Below, one piece after another: positions 9,744 through 18,045 of a stretch of 64,000 nucleotides of DNA. How positions within the stretch are numbered: the stretch's first letter is position 1; the number at the start of each line of letters is the position of its first letter. The notes beneath the pieces are model-generated. The model was not told the origin of the DNA, did no database searches, and worked only from the letters and a program-made list of their open reading frames with translations. The position numbers were made by a program, and so were the translations under genes. This DNA is from Saccharomyces paradoxus. Taxonomy: Eukaryota > Ascomycota > Saccharomycetes > Saccharomycetales > Saccharomycetaceae. The DNA lies in the NCBI RefSeq assembly GCF_002079055.1, contig NC_047493.1:186001-250000 (forward strand), written 5' to 3'.

Positions 9744-10509
9744 AAAATATTTTTCATATTGCAATAAGTGGAAGGGTCTTCACTTTGCATGCTTCATAAC
9801 ACACATGCGTACATGTAACCACACAGAGTTCAAAACTTAACACTTTTTTTTGGGTCATTTGTGTATTTTCAAGCTATTATACTTTTGATACGTAAGCTTT
9901 ATTATGCAGGCGCTGTAGAGACCCCTGCGTAAACGTTTGGTGCAACGCAAGAAAACAAGAACTATCACGCTTTTTACTTAAGGGGCAGACCTTCGAGTAG
10001 AAGTTTTTTTTTTTTCCATTGCGCGGCTCCCAGGAACTTTTTACAGTTACAGAACACCATATGCAAGCATATATAAAATTGTAACCACACGTTATCAAAT
10101 GTAAACTCACAGACACACTTAGCCGAAATGCTGCTTTGAAAACCATAATCGCATCAGCTGATCTCTGCTGCCCAGAAAAATGAGCCGGTTATTTTTACTG
10201 TTCATAAAAACCTGTGCTTTCTCCGTAGCTTTCTGCCTTCCCCCACGCTTTGCCCACAAGTATGTATTAGACGTGGGTTCTACATCATTGACAACGAACT
10301 GCCACGCAATACACATACACTAGAAAAGCCTTTTGAAGATGCACATTCTTCCCCCTGAAGGAACCCTTGTCGTGATCCTAATATGGTATAATGTAAACCG
10401 GAGTTGTCAGCAGCGAGAAGCCAATGATATGTTTTGCGTGGGGTTCTATGAGCGGCAGGAACCCTACCGCATTGAAAAAGGATCATCAATCATATTTGGG
10501 TTTCAAGGG

Positions 10510-10533
10510 TTCGGACTTCGTCAGAGGTCCGAA
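10510..10533. promoter_or_regulatory. Inverted repeat with CGG/CCG half-sites in SUT1 upstream region
   Basis: TTCGGAC at 10510-10516 and GTCCGAA at 10527-10533 are perfect 7-bp inverted arms with a 10-bp spacer. The arms carry CGG and CCG triplets, the half-sites of fungal Zn2Cys6 factors. It lies about 680 bp upstream of SUT1. The binder is unknown. Confidence 0.35.
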
Positions 10534-11202
10534 TACCTCAACCATTATTTCTTTTTTTCCCTTTCTAGCCTCGTTCTTGGCCGAATCCCCGCTTTGCTAT
10601 CCTAATCGTTTCTCTGTTTTGCTCTTCCCGGAACAGGCGCTTTTTGGACCGTCAGTTCGTGCGGTGAGTTCTGTGGATCTTGCAGGCACTCGCCGGTTTA
10701 GCCACACTTCTCTGCTGTCTGTGTCGAATTCCCTCGAGCAAGATAAAGACTGAACCACAAAAGAGGGAAAAAAATGGGCCGATTTCTGACCATTATAGGT
10801 CACAGCAAAACTTCTCTTACGACGGTGCTTTTTCAACAATACGTTTCTCGAGCAGCAGTCCTGTTCTTTTGTTTTACGTTTTTTTTGTTTGTTGTTTTTT
10901 TTTTTTGTCTTTTTTGTGTCCATCTTGCTATCGTTGCTATACATGACAGATCCCCATTTGCCTTGCCTGTTTTTTGTTTTTGTTCTTTGCACCATATAAA
11001 AAGCGTTACTTGTATTTGCGTTATCCAACTAATCTTTAGCATTTTCGTCATAGTAGCTTTGTGATCTCGACAACGAAAAAAATTTTGCCGTTCTTTCTGG
11101 TTACAGTTTCAGGCAACTTTATGAAAGCATTAGTATACGCACTGCATTTCTGGTAGGGTCTATAAAAGTGGAAATACATAACTAAATCACTGAGATCATC
11201 GT

Positions 11203-11277
11203 ATGTCAAAAGAAGATGTCTACAAGCATTACAGTAAGAAACAGAGACCAATCTTTACCACCTCTATTGCTTCCTAG
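11203..11277 (+). promoter_or_regulatory. Upstream ATG overlapping the SUT1 start
   Basis: An ATG at 11203 lies 13 bp before the SUT1 ATG in another frame. It opens 24 codons that end in TAG at 11275-11277, inside the SUT1 coding sequence. Any mRNA starting upstream of 11203 would present this ATG first. A TATA-like TATAAAAG sits only about 55 bp before the SUT1 ATG, so whether the leader includes it is uncertain. Confidence 0.4.
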
Positions 11278-12115
11278 TGTTCCCCTGCTGGAGAAGGATA
11301 TGTGCCGTAAAGGTGCCCAAAATGTAGGCATCACTGATCCGGAACTCTTGTCGACCACTTGGACGAGGAAGCGGGCTTTTCCGGCCGATGAGCTTACTGA
11401 AGGCTATAAGAGACTAAAGCCTGCTACCACCGACAGTAATAAGTTCGCTATTGGCATTGCAACGGTAACGCCGCCGCCAACGCTTCCTGTGAGTGCAATT
11501 GCCCCTCCTCCACAAAACTACACTCCACCATTGTTTGAGTATCACCATCATGCACTTGCTTCTGTTGGTAGCGAAGACGCTAATGCATCATGCGCCCAAA
11601 TGTCTATGATTTCGCGCTCTACCAGTAACTCGACAACCTCCTCCACCACATCTACTAGTTCAATCTCCAAGAGGCAAAGAAGCGGTCCTAGTTGTGACAA
11701 GTGTCGTTTGAAAAAAATAAAATGCAACGCTAAAATTGAGATATTGCTTCAAGACGATACTATAATACCACTGATCTCGAACAAGTTGCGTTACGTTTTG
11801 ACTCCTAATGATATCCTGCTATATCGAGGCACGTTACTACAAAATATAGCGATACCGGATGATGTCATTGAAGGTACGAGTTCACGAAAGTTGATCAAGC
11901 ATATTGACAAGTTGGTTTTGCTCACGCCTTGTTTACCATGCATTAAGAAAAAGCACTCTTCTTCTTCCACTAATTTTCAAAAAAGTAATAATTGTACTTT
12001 TTCGAAAGGCTTTACGAGAGCTGATATAAACATTTCATCCAAAATCTCTTTAAAATTTAAAGATAAAACCATTTACGACATAACCTATGATGACTATAAA
12101 AGCACAAACTTTTAG
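11216..12115 (+). CDS. SUT1: Zn2Cys6-family regulator of sterol uptake and hypoxic genes, Sut1
   Basis: Sut1 is a nuclear regulator that promotes sterol uptake, relieves Cyc8-Tup1 repression of hypoxic genes and affects filamentation and mating. The 299-residue protein has a Pro-rich region (about 85-105), a Ser/Thr-rich run (about 130-150), then an atypical zinc cluster. Cys160, Cys163 and Cys170 give the usual CX2CX6C half with basic RLKKIK, but the second half (Cys239, Cys242, Cys260) comes only after a 68-residue loop. This split cluster is a feature of the Sut1/Sut2 family. The start is the ATG at 11216, which gives the length I recall for S. cerevisiae. An out-of-frame upstream ATG lies 13 bp before it. 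Confidence 0.95.
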   Translation: MSTSITVRNRDQSLPPLLLPSVPLLEKDMCRKGAQNVGITDPELLSTTWTRKRAFPADELTEGYKRLKPATTDSNKFAIGIATVTPPPTLPVSAIAPPPQNYTPPLFEYHHHALASVGSEDANASCAQMSMISRSTSNSTTSSTTSTSSISKRQRSGPSCDKCRLKKIKCNAKIEILLQDDTIIPLISNKLRYVLTPNDILLYRGTLLQNIAIPDDVIEGTSSRKLIKHIDKLVLLTPCLPCIKKKHSSSSTNFQKSNNCTFSKGFTRADINISSKISLKFKDKTIYDITYDDYKSTNF

Positions 12116-12311
12116 AAAAAAGTCATCTTTAATGAATAGCACCACAAAACTTGCATTTAGCGTTGACATACAAATATATATATATATATGTATGTATGTA
12201 TGTATATATGTATGTAGAAAACGTATAAACACTCATGTGTAACCCTTTATAATAGGAGTGTACAATGATACTAGTCATAGAAATTTGTGTGTATACATGC
12301 GTACATATTTT
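12116..12311. terminator. Convergent 3' region SUT1/YIP5 with TA/TATG microsatellite
   Basis: This 196-bp region lies between convergent genes and presumably holds both polyadenylation regions. It contains a TA repeat passing into a TATG repeat at about 12174-12217, resembling yeast efficiency elements (TATATA, TATGTA) in both orientations. Confidence 0.5.
12174..12217. repeat. (TA)n(TATG)n microsatellite
   Basis: Simple alternating TA repeat followed by several TATG units, interrupted once by TATATA. It is expected to be length-polymorphic between strains and probably works in 3'-end formation of SUT1 and YIP5. Confidence 0.8.
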
Positions 12312-13241
12312 TCAGAATATTATAAACCTGAATAATATACAGAATAAAGTATGCAGGGCAATGACAACGATAATGGACAACGAAAACTTCCCGTTCGATT
12401 GTGTCTCGTTATTATTATTTGATATTTGAGAATTTAAGAAATAAGACGACTGTGCCCATCCGAGGGCTACGATTGCCCATTGAACGGCTTGAACAGTCCT
12501 TAGACGCTTGGACATATCCAATATATTCAAAATAACACAAACAGGTATCCAGATCAAATTAGAATACCCATAAACGGAAATCAATTCGGGAACGCTCTTG
12601 AAACTTCTATTGCGCTCTGAGTGCTCATCTCTATTCAATACCTGCAGAGTAATGAATGGCACGCCGAACGTATATCCGTAAAATAGCCAAATGGAATGAA
12701 GCAGCTTCTTAAACTGAGTGGCCCTGTCGATGTCCTCACCGGTTCTGATGCCCTCAACTATGTCGCTAATAATAAATTTCAACCCCTTGCTCATGGTGAA
12801 ATTGATCATTACCACCGTGGCAGTGATCCATACGGCACCGTACAAATCGGTATTATCTTCGGCACCTTCAGAGTCCTGATCGTTTCTAAACGTCAGCACC
12901 GCGGATAATCTTTTCTTGAACTGTGCCAAATCGAGTTGGAAGTACCTAGAATAGTAGTTTATCAATCCTGGCCTCAATCCATTACGGCCATTGCCGTCAT
13001 TACCGTTCTCACCAAGCACTTGGTCGTAGGTTGGTGGGTCCATTTGACCTTGCAATGGTGCGGATTCGCCCTTACTGCCCATTGTGTTGTAAAACTCGCT
13101 ACCTTTTATTGCAGTCGAGTTATTCATGCTTGGACTGTCAGGGACAGTAGCATCATCAAATGGGTTGGGCTCGTTCCCAAAATCATCTACACCCTCGAGA
13201 TCATCGTCAATATCCAAAAAACTACTGTTATTAGACGGCAT
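12312..13241 (-). CDS. YIP5: Yip1-family Golgi membrane protein that binds Rab GTPases
   Basis: Yip5 is a multispanning protein of Golgi and vesicle membranes that interacts with Rab GTPases such as Ypt1 and Ypt31. The 309-residue sequence has an acidic, disordered cytosolic N-terminus (about 1-105, Asp- and Asn-rich, starting MPSNNSSFLDIDDDLEGVDD). About five hydrophobic segments follow (about 130-305) with the Yip1-domain stretch DLYGAVWITATVVMINFT. The C-terminus ends in a hydrophobic tail, TLFCILFRFIIF. It is one residue shorter than the S. cerevisiae protein I recall. The start ATG is at 13239-13241. It shares a divergent promoter with AIM14 containing a Reb1 site. Confidence 0.94.
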   Translation of the reverse strand: MPSNNSSFLDIDDDLEGVDDFGNEPNPFDDATVPDSPSMNNSTAIKGSEFYNTMGSKGESAPLQGQMDPPTYDQVLGENGNDGNGRNGLRPGLINYYSRYFQLDLAQFKKRLSAVLTFRNDQDSEGAEDNTDLYGAVWITATVVMINFTMSKGLKFIISDIVEGIRTGEDIDRATQFKKLLHSIWLFYGYTFGVPFITLQVLNRDEHSERNRSFKSVPELISVYGYSNLIWIPVCVILNILDMSKRLRTVQAVQWAIVALGWAQSSYFLNSQISNNNNETQSNGKFSLSIIVVIALHTLFCILFRFIIF

Positions 13242-13654
13242 TTTTTTTTTCTGCTTTCTATCGATTCAATCCTATTTACCAGTATACAATCGTGGGAAAG
13301 GTGTCAAAAATCTACAAAGTTAATGCGTTTTGGTCCGACTATGGTCGCTGTCCTTGGACCCCTTTTACCTTGAGAGCAGAAGGTTGATGTATTTTCACTG
13401 TTAAAGAAATTAGGTACAATACACAGCCGGGTAAATAGTGTTTAATCGATCGTTATTCCGTAATACCGATATACTGTTATGTATCGAAAATATGGTATAA
13501 CTATTCTTCGTTGAAATATTACTACGGCGTACCAACCACACTCAGAGACGTTAGAATAACTTGATTTTTCTTTTCTCATATTGTTGACAAGACATTTACG
13601 GCCCAAATTTTCCATATCCCGTTGCCAGAAACTTCAAATTCAGCAAGCTTGCCA
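13242..13654. promoter_or_regulatory. Divergent promoter YIP5/AIM14 with Reb1 site
   Basis: This 413-bp region separates two divergent genes. CCGGGTAA at 13427-13434 is a full match to the Reb1 site (TTACCCGG on the other strand) and sits near the middle, as expected for a nucleosome-free-region organiser. No other gene is visible. Confidence 0.55.
13427..13434 (-). promoter_or_regulatory. Reb1 binding site
   Basis: TTACCCGG on the minus strand, an exact match to the Reb1 consensus, about 190 bp upstream of YIP5 and 220 bp upstream of AIM14. Confidence 0.6.
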
Positions 13655-15373
13655 ATGAATATAAAAGAGTCACCTCTCATTACGTTCGTTAAAAGACATT
13701 CGGAGACACATTTTGCCAATATCAAGTACGGATATTATGTGTTGATAATATCATTAGCTTATCTCGTTGCGTTAGCTCTTTTGAGAGCTTTCGGAACGAG
13801 AACCCCATCTAGATCAGCGTCAGCTATCAAAAATAAGATGGTTTATCGGTTGTATTATATGGATCCTGCAATTCATTTGGGTATATTGTTTTTTGCACTT
13901 CTAGTTCCATTTTACTACCATTACTCTTTAACCACCCAATCTACGGTCTATTTGAAAAGATTAGGGAGATTGAGTTATGCCTTAATCCCATTGAACCTAT
14001 TCCTCACCTTGAGGCCTAATTGGATCCTCAGGAAAAACTGCACCTACACTGACTTTATACCGTTCCATAAATGGTTTTCACGTGTTATCACCGTAATTGG
14101 TTTGCTTCATGGGATTTTTTTTATCATTAAATGGGCGATTGACGATAGTGTTTCCCTAAAGCAGAAATTGATTTTAAAGACTTTCAATTTTGTTGGGTTT
14201 ATAGTATCAATTTTGGTGGTTTGTCTGCTCATTTGCTCGATTGGACCAATGAGAAGGTACAACTATCGTCTCTTTTACATTGTGCATAACCTAGTTAACC
14301 TTGCGTTCATCTTACTCATCCCAATACACTCGAGGCCGGGTGTTAAATTCCCATTTCTTTTACTCAACTGTATCCTATTATTTGTTCACATGATCAATAG
14401 AGTAATATTTGCGAAACCCTTGACAGTTTTGAGTAAGAATGCGAATTATTCAAAAACAAACTTAGTTCATGTGAGATTGCCTAGGGCAGTTCTTCCAGAT
14501 TTTTTTGAACCTGGATCACATATTAGAATAAGCCCTTACGGAAAAATTAATCCACTTTACTGGTTGCTACCATCACATCCATACACAATTGCGTCTTTGG
14601 CAGAGGACGATACAATTGATCTTATCATAAAGGAAACCTCGACAGCGGAGCCAGGTGGCCAGATAGAATCTCTTCGTAGCAATCCGAAATCCTTTCATTT
14701 AGATCAAGAAAGAACCTACACTTTAATTAGTAGTTATCCTCCCTCTGTACCCGAAGAATGTTTCTCTCAAGGTACGAATATAGCCATTGTATGCGGTGGG
14801 TCTGGTATATCCTTTGCCCTACCGCTATTTAGGTATTTTTTTAACAAGGAGAATATAAAATACTTGAAAATGATCTGGTTGATAAAGGATTACTCTGAAT
14901 ATGAAATTGTTTTGGATTACCTAAGAACAAATGGTTTGACTTTCGAAAAGAAGCTCTCAAATAACAAGAAGTTTTCAGTGTTTATTAGTGGGGAGTACTC
15001 GGCGGAAACGCGATTGGACGAAACTACGAATAATATCGATGATGAAAACTCCGAGTACGAAATGGGTTCTTTCAACAATGAAGACGAAGACCTTTCGATT
15101 TCTAATTTCAATTCAGAAAATGCGTACAGCAATGATAATACGCCAGAGACAAGTCACAGCCCCACAGATGATAATGGGAGCTTGATCGAAGTAAAATCTA
15201 AACACAGTTTTACTCTTTTCAACGAATTGAAGAGCTTCCATGATGAAAGCACACAAGTGAACGAAAATGAAACATGGCTGTTTTCATGTGGCCCTTCATC
15301 GTTATTACAATTGACCAAGAAATATTGTAACGATGAAAAAATCAACTTTGTCTGTGAGACTTACGGATTATGA
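13655..15373 (+). CDS. AIM14: Ferric-reductase-like transmembrane protein / ER NADPH oxidase Yno1 (Aim14)
   Basis: Aim14 (Yno1) is reported as an ER NADPH oxidase that produces superoxide. The 572-residue product has about seven TM helices with the heme-ligand pattern of the FRE/NOX family (FHKWFSRVITVIGLLHG and YRLFYIVHNLVN...PIHSRPG). It then has the FAD-binding HPYTIAS motif, VCGGSGISFALP for NADPH and the C-terminal FSCGP motif. An acidic Asn/Ser-rich insertion (about residues 455-515) interrupts the NADPH lobe. The frame is open upstream only to a TTG at 13622, so the first ATG (13655, MNIKESPL) is used. The codon matching the S. cerevisiae start Met, as I recall it, is ATA here, which makes the protein two residues longer. 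Confidence 0.92.
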   Translation: MNIKESPLITFVKRHSETHFANIKYGYYVLIISLAYLVALALLRAFGTRTPSRSASAIKNKMVYRLYYMDPAIHLGILFFALLVPFYYHYSLTTQSTVYLKRLGRLSYALIPLNLFLTLRPNWILRKNCTYTDFIPFHKWFSRVITVIGLLHGIFFIIKWAIDDSVSLKQKLILKTFNFVGFIVSILVVCLLICSIGPMRRYNYRLFYIVHNLVNLAFILLIPIHSRPGVKFPFLLLNCILLFVHMINRVIFAKPLTVLSKNANYSKTNLVHVRLPRAVLPDFFEPGSHIRISPYGKINPLYWLLPSHPYTIASLAEDDTIDLIIKETSTAEPGGQIESLRSNPKSFHLDQERTYTLISSYPPSVPEECFSQGTNIAIVCGGSGISFALPLFRYFFNKENIKYLKMIWLIKDYSEYEIVLDYLRTNGLTFEKKLSNNKKFSVFISGEYSAETRLDETTNNIDDENSEYEMGSFNNEDEDLSISNFNSENAYSNDNTPETSHSPTDDNGSLIEVKSKHSFTLFNELKSFHDESTQVNENETWLFSCGPSSLLQLTKKYCNDEKINFVCETYGL

Positions 15374-15825
15374 AGTAAGAAAGAGTTTGATAACTCCTTA
15401 CGTAATCTGCCAAGAAATGATATTCCCTTGATATTACGTGCTAAATCATAGTATATAGAGTAAAACACAAAAATTACATATCTGTTTTGAATGAACTTCA
15501 CTTTATATGCCTCCTTCCGCGCCTGTAGGAATATGTTCAAGAGGCTGTGCGCATTATCAATTGATAAATGGAGACATATCAGAGAAGATCCCTTCAAAAC
15601 GGAAGACACCTGCAATAAAGAATTGGGAATTACATCAGATAAAAAACCTTCTTTCTTATTGTATCCTGTTTATATTTCGAGGTAGCAGAAGGGAAAAAAG
15701 ACAGAAAAGCTCGGTCTGTGGCAAGTTCTCCAAAAATCAAATCTAGAATACTGAACAACATTATCGGCTCATTTTGAGATTCCCTATATCTTTAACTATT
15801 ATTATCTGATAACAGACTAACTAGC
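15374..15825. other. Intergenic AIM14 3' end to YGL159W promoter
   Basis: A 452-bp tandem-gene gap. Two overlapping open frames of 64 and 79 codons in the plus direction show no homology I recognise. The last 50 bp before YGL159W are AT-rich. No feature called. Confidence 0.4.
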
Positions 15826-16950
15826 ATGAACAATTCTATAGTTACCGATGATGAGGTTAGAGAGTTCTACTTAAACTGCTCTTCTCACACAATTATTGAA
15901 ACCCTCATCGGCTTGCATGACTCATTGAGACTCTATTCCCAAAATCACGGGATACTGCCCAATAGGATATTTAAAAAATTGGATGAAGGCAATGAGGATG
16001 CTAACATATCCCACATATTCATGCCTGTTGTGAGCAAGGATTTTTCAGGAATAAAAGTTCTGGTTAATAACAACAATAAAAATTTTCAAGGTGTAATTAA
16101 TCTTATCGAGCCTGAAACAGGAAAATTAGTTGGATGTTTTGAGGCGAAACAAATTACCGCTATAAGAACTGCCCTTGTATCATGTATTGGTTTGTATAGG
16201 CAACTCTCAGATTCTCATGATAAGTTGTTTAGATTTGAAGATGGCACTTGTCATTTAACATGTTTTGGTACTGGTCTTCAGGCATTTTGGCACATATACA
16301 TAGCTGTTAAACTAATTTTTTCAGGGATTGTTGACGAATCTTTGAAGCTAGTCGAAATAAACATACTATATCACAACAACATGATGGACTTGGATTGTGT
16401 GGAATCAATAAAGAAGTCATTTGGAGGCGATTTGAAGATAAAGCTTAATCAGTACCAGATGAAAGATATGAGCTTAAAAGATAATGGCGTTGTTTCTAGT
16501 AGCGACATTATCTTCGGTTGTTTACCTACTCTGGAGCCCAACTTGTTTTTGAAGCAGTTGGTAAACAATGAAGCTTCTACAGAGCAGAAACATACTTATA
16601 TCTCGTTAATTGGAAGTTACAAGCCAGTAATGCACGAATGTGATAAGGAATTGATTGATAAGTTCAAACAAAATGACGAGAACACTTGCATTTTGGTAGA
16701 CTCAAGGGAACATACCCTATTGGAATCTGGAGAGTTAATTGATTCTAATATCGCACCGCATGATATCATTGAAATTGGTGAACTAGACTCCATGAAGAAC
16801 ATAGTGTTAGACTTGAATGAAAAGAACTGTAAAAGAACTATCACCTTATGCAAAATTGTTGGTCTAGCGGTCATGGACGTGGCGCTTGCTAAGGAATTCT
16901 TGAGCTTGAGGGCAAAACATACAGTAAACAGGGAACAAATGGCATCTTAG
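15826..16950 (+). CDS. YGL159W: Ornithine cyclodeaminase / mu-crystallin-like protein of unknown function
   Basis: The function is not established. The 374-residue sequence follows the ornithine cyclodeaminase/mu-crystallin fold. The N-terminal part has VSKDFSGIKVLVNNNNKNFQGVINLIEPETGKLVGCFEAKQITAIRTALVSCIGL, which aligns with the family's GIK...G.I.L.D..TG.....D...IT..RTAA pattern. A dinucleotide-binding loop follows with GTGLQAFWH at 148-156 (family GxGxQA). The later strand/helix region includes VSSSDIIFGCLP, resembling the family's 'aDiV.taT' segment. Members of this family act as cyclodeaminases, dehydrogenases or ketimine reductases with NAD(P)H. The substrate cannot be told from sequence. 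The start ATG at 15826 is the first in frame. From memory it is about four residues longer than in S. cerevisiae. Confidence 0.85.
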   Translation: MNNSIVTDDEVREFYLNCSSHTIIETLIGLHDSLRLYSQNHGILPNRIFKKLDEGNEDANISHIFMPVVSKDFSGIKVLVNNNNKNFQGVINLIEPETGKLVGCFEAKQITAIRTALVSCIGLYRQLSDSHDKLFRFEDGTCHLTCFGTGLQAFWHIYIAVKLIFSGIVDESLKLVEINILYHNNMMDLDCVESIKKSFGGDLKIKLNQYQMKDMSLKDNGVVSSSDIIFGCLPTLEPNLFLKQLVNNEASTEQKHTYISLIGSYKPVMHECDKELIDKFKQNDENTCILVDSREHTLLESGELIDSNIAPHDIIEIGELDSMKNIVLDLNEKNCKRTITLCKIVGLAVMDVALAKEFLSLRAKHTVNREQMAS

Positions 16951-17520
16951 CTTCTGATTTTTTCTAGTGCAAATACCTTCTTAAATGTCTTTAAATAGCA
17001 TTCATTTTCAATATTGTATAAAACGGAAGAGGAGTTTAAGTGTTTAGATATGAGCAGTTCAACCGAAACGTTGTAATTATTTATGTTTATTTAGAGGAAA
17101 AGGTTAAAAGGCCAGAAAAACAACATCATAAGAAAATGAGAAAAAAGGCCATGACTAGTGTCACGCAGAGATATGCAATTACGATATGCTAACTATTGGA
17201 CCAAGTATCAACTTTAATCCATCTATTTCCGGTATAACATATCAAGACTGTCTATTCACGGTACGAGTAATTCAGACAGTATTGCAGTTGAGTTAAAAAT
17301 CTATTAATTGAACAGTGGTGTGGTCGTTACTGTATGTTTAGTGTGTCGTCAGATTAAATATATTGTAACTACCTAACCTATTATTATATTGATCATCCTT
17401 AAGATGAACCAATCGGCGTGTGTTCTATAAATCTCTCTTATATATAGTATAGGAAGATCCATATTTAATCTTCATTAATACTACCCCATTTTACTTCTAA
17501 TTATCAACAATAATAAGCAT
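16951..17520. other. Intergenic region 3' of YGL159W, possible decayed element
   Basis: There is no open frame of note. It contains a consensus-matching ACS at 17079-17089. The right half is AT-rich, with TATA-like sequence (TATATATAG near 17440), and could be the unrecognisable body of the LTR whose 3' end follows. I could not find a clear 5' LTR terminus. Confidence 0.35.
17079..17089 (+). other. Candidate ARS consensus sequence (ACS)
   Basis: ATTTATGTTTA matches all eleven positions of WTTTAYRTTTW. It is in AT-rich intergenic DNA downstream of YGL159W, a usual context for yeast origins. Perfect matches also occur by chance in AT-rich DNA, so activity is unproven. Confidence 0.35.
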
Positions 17521-17598
17521 TGACAACAAGTTACTTTCCAAAGACCGTATATTAGGATTGCCAAAATACCCTGGTATTACTTGAGCACTAATACAACA
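17521..17598 (+). mobile_element. 3' end of a Ty3/sigma-like solo LTR (degenerate)
   Basis: From TGACAACAAGTTAC at 17521 to the terminal AATACAACA ending at 17598, the sequence follows the 3' end of the Ty3 LTR (sigma) as I remember it. Shared blocks include TGACAAC, GTTACTT, TATTAGGATTG, GGTATTACT and TAATACAACA, with scattered substitutions. The 5' part of the LTR, expected near 17260, is not recognisable by eye, so the start given is only the limit of clear similarity. The orientation is the same as that of the tRNA gene downstream. Confidence 0.55.
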
Positions 17599-17891
17599 AG
17601 AACATGTCACGTAGCGAACTTACTTAACCAAATATTGAAGGAACTTCGGATCTAAACTTAAGCTTGTCGTTCTATTTCTATGTATCTAATCTTGCATTGT
17701 AATTTCATAGAATACTACTATTTATATATTTTGGTTGTTGTTACTATTTGAACTGTGTGTCTTCGATCGTTTCTGATGTAGTTAGCGATTACCCTCTTAA
17801 GTGTTCGCTAGTGTTTTCAGCTGGAACATAGTCGTTACTGTTTATGTATCTTATGCTGTTCCGCCAACCATGACAGAATATACAAATAAGT
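17599..17891. other. Spacer between LTR relic and tRNA-Leu
   Basis: This 293-bp stretch has no open frame or recognised repeat. Ty3 normally inserts within about 20 bp of a tRNA gene's start, so this length suggests a later insertion, a decayed element or a relocated LTR. The source is not identified. It shares GTCGTTACTGT with 17322-17332, too short to prove a repeat. Confidence 0.3.
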
Positions 17892-18006
17892 GGTTGTTTG
17901 GCCGAGCGGTCTAAGGCGCCTGATTCAAGAAAACATCTTGACCGCAGTTAACTGTGGGAATACTCAGGTATCGTAAGATGCAAGAGTTCGAATCTCTTAG
18001 CAACCA
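17892..18006 (+). tRNA. tL(CAA)G: tRNA-Leu (anticodon CAA) with 33-bp intron
   Basis: The acceptor stem GGTTGTT pairs with AGCAACC, followed by discriminator A at 18006. Box A-like TGGCCGAGCGG and box B GAGTTCGAATC are present. A long variable arm marks it as class II (Leu). The anticodon stem CCTGA/TCAGG encloses TTCAAGC once the intron 17930-17962 is removed. The anticodon CAA is at 17926-17928, and the intron contains a TTG able to pair with it, as in other yeast tRNA-Leu(CAA) genes. A run of six T at 18010-18015 is the Pol III terminator. Confidence 0.95.
17930..17962 (+). other. tRNA intron
   Basis: A 33-bp intron beginning one base 3' of the anticodon, the canonical position cut by the tRNA splicing endonuclease. 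Its removal restores a seven-base anticodon loop. Confidence 0.85.
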
Positions 18007-18009
18007 ATG

Positions 18010-18015
18010 TTTTTT
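18010..18015 (+). terminator. Pol III terminator T6
   Basis: Six T residues starting four bases after the tRNA discriminator base. Confidence 0.85.
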
Positions 18016-18038
18016 GCCATTTCGCCTCTGTGACGGAG

Positions 18039-18045
18039 TTACCCG
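18039..18045 (+). promoter_or_regulatory. Reb1 core site beside tRNA gene
   Basis: TTACCCG about 33 bp downstream of the tRNA end. It could contribute to a chromatin boundary between the Pol III gene and the RCK1 promoter region. Motif match only. Confidence 0.4.

Larger units (their letters stand above)
9491..11215. promoter_or_regulatory. Long divergent promoter region RAD54/SUT1
   Basis: This 1.7-kb gap is unusually long for this genome. The left part is the RAD54 promoter. The remainder is presumed SUT1 regulatory DNA: a CGG/CCG inverted repeat at 10510-10533, long T tracts at about 10880-10910, and TATA-like sequences near 10995 (ATATAAAAAG) and 11160 (TATAAAAG). The open frames in both directions are short, overlap each other and have no recognisable product. 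I see no RNA gene; a long untranslated leader or a non-coding transcript is possible. Confidence 0.5.

Noticed and set aside
10333-11064. Several overlapping frames of 88-143 codons in both directions upstream of SUT1
   Set aside because: They overlap each other, contain homopolymer-coded runs (Phe, Lys) and match no family I know.
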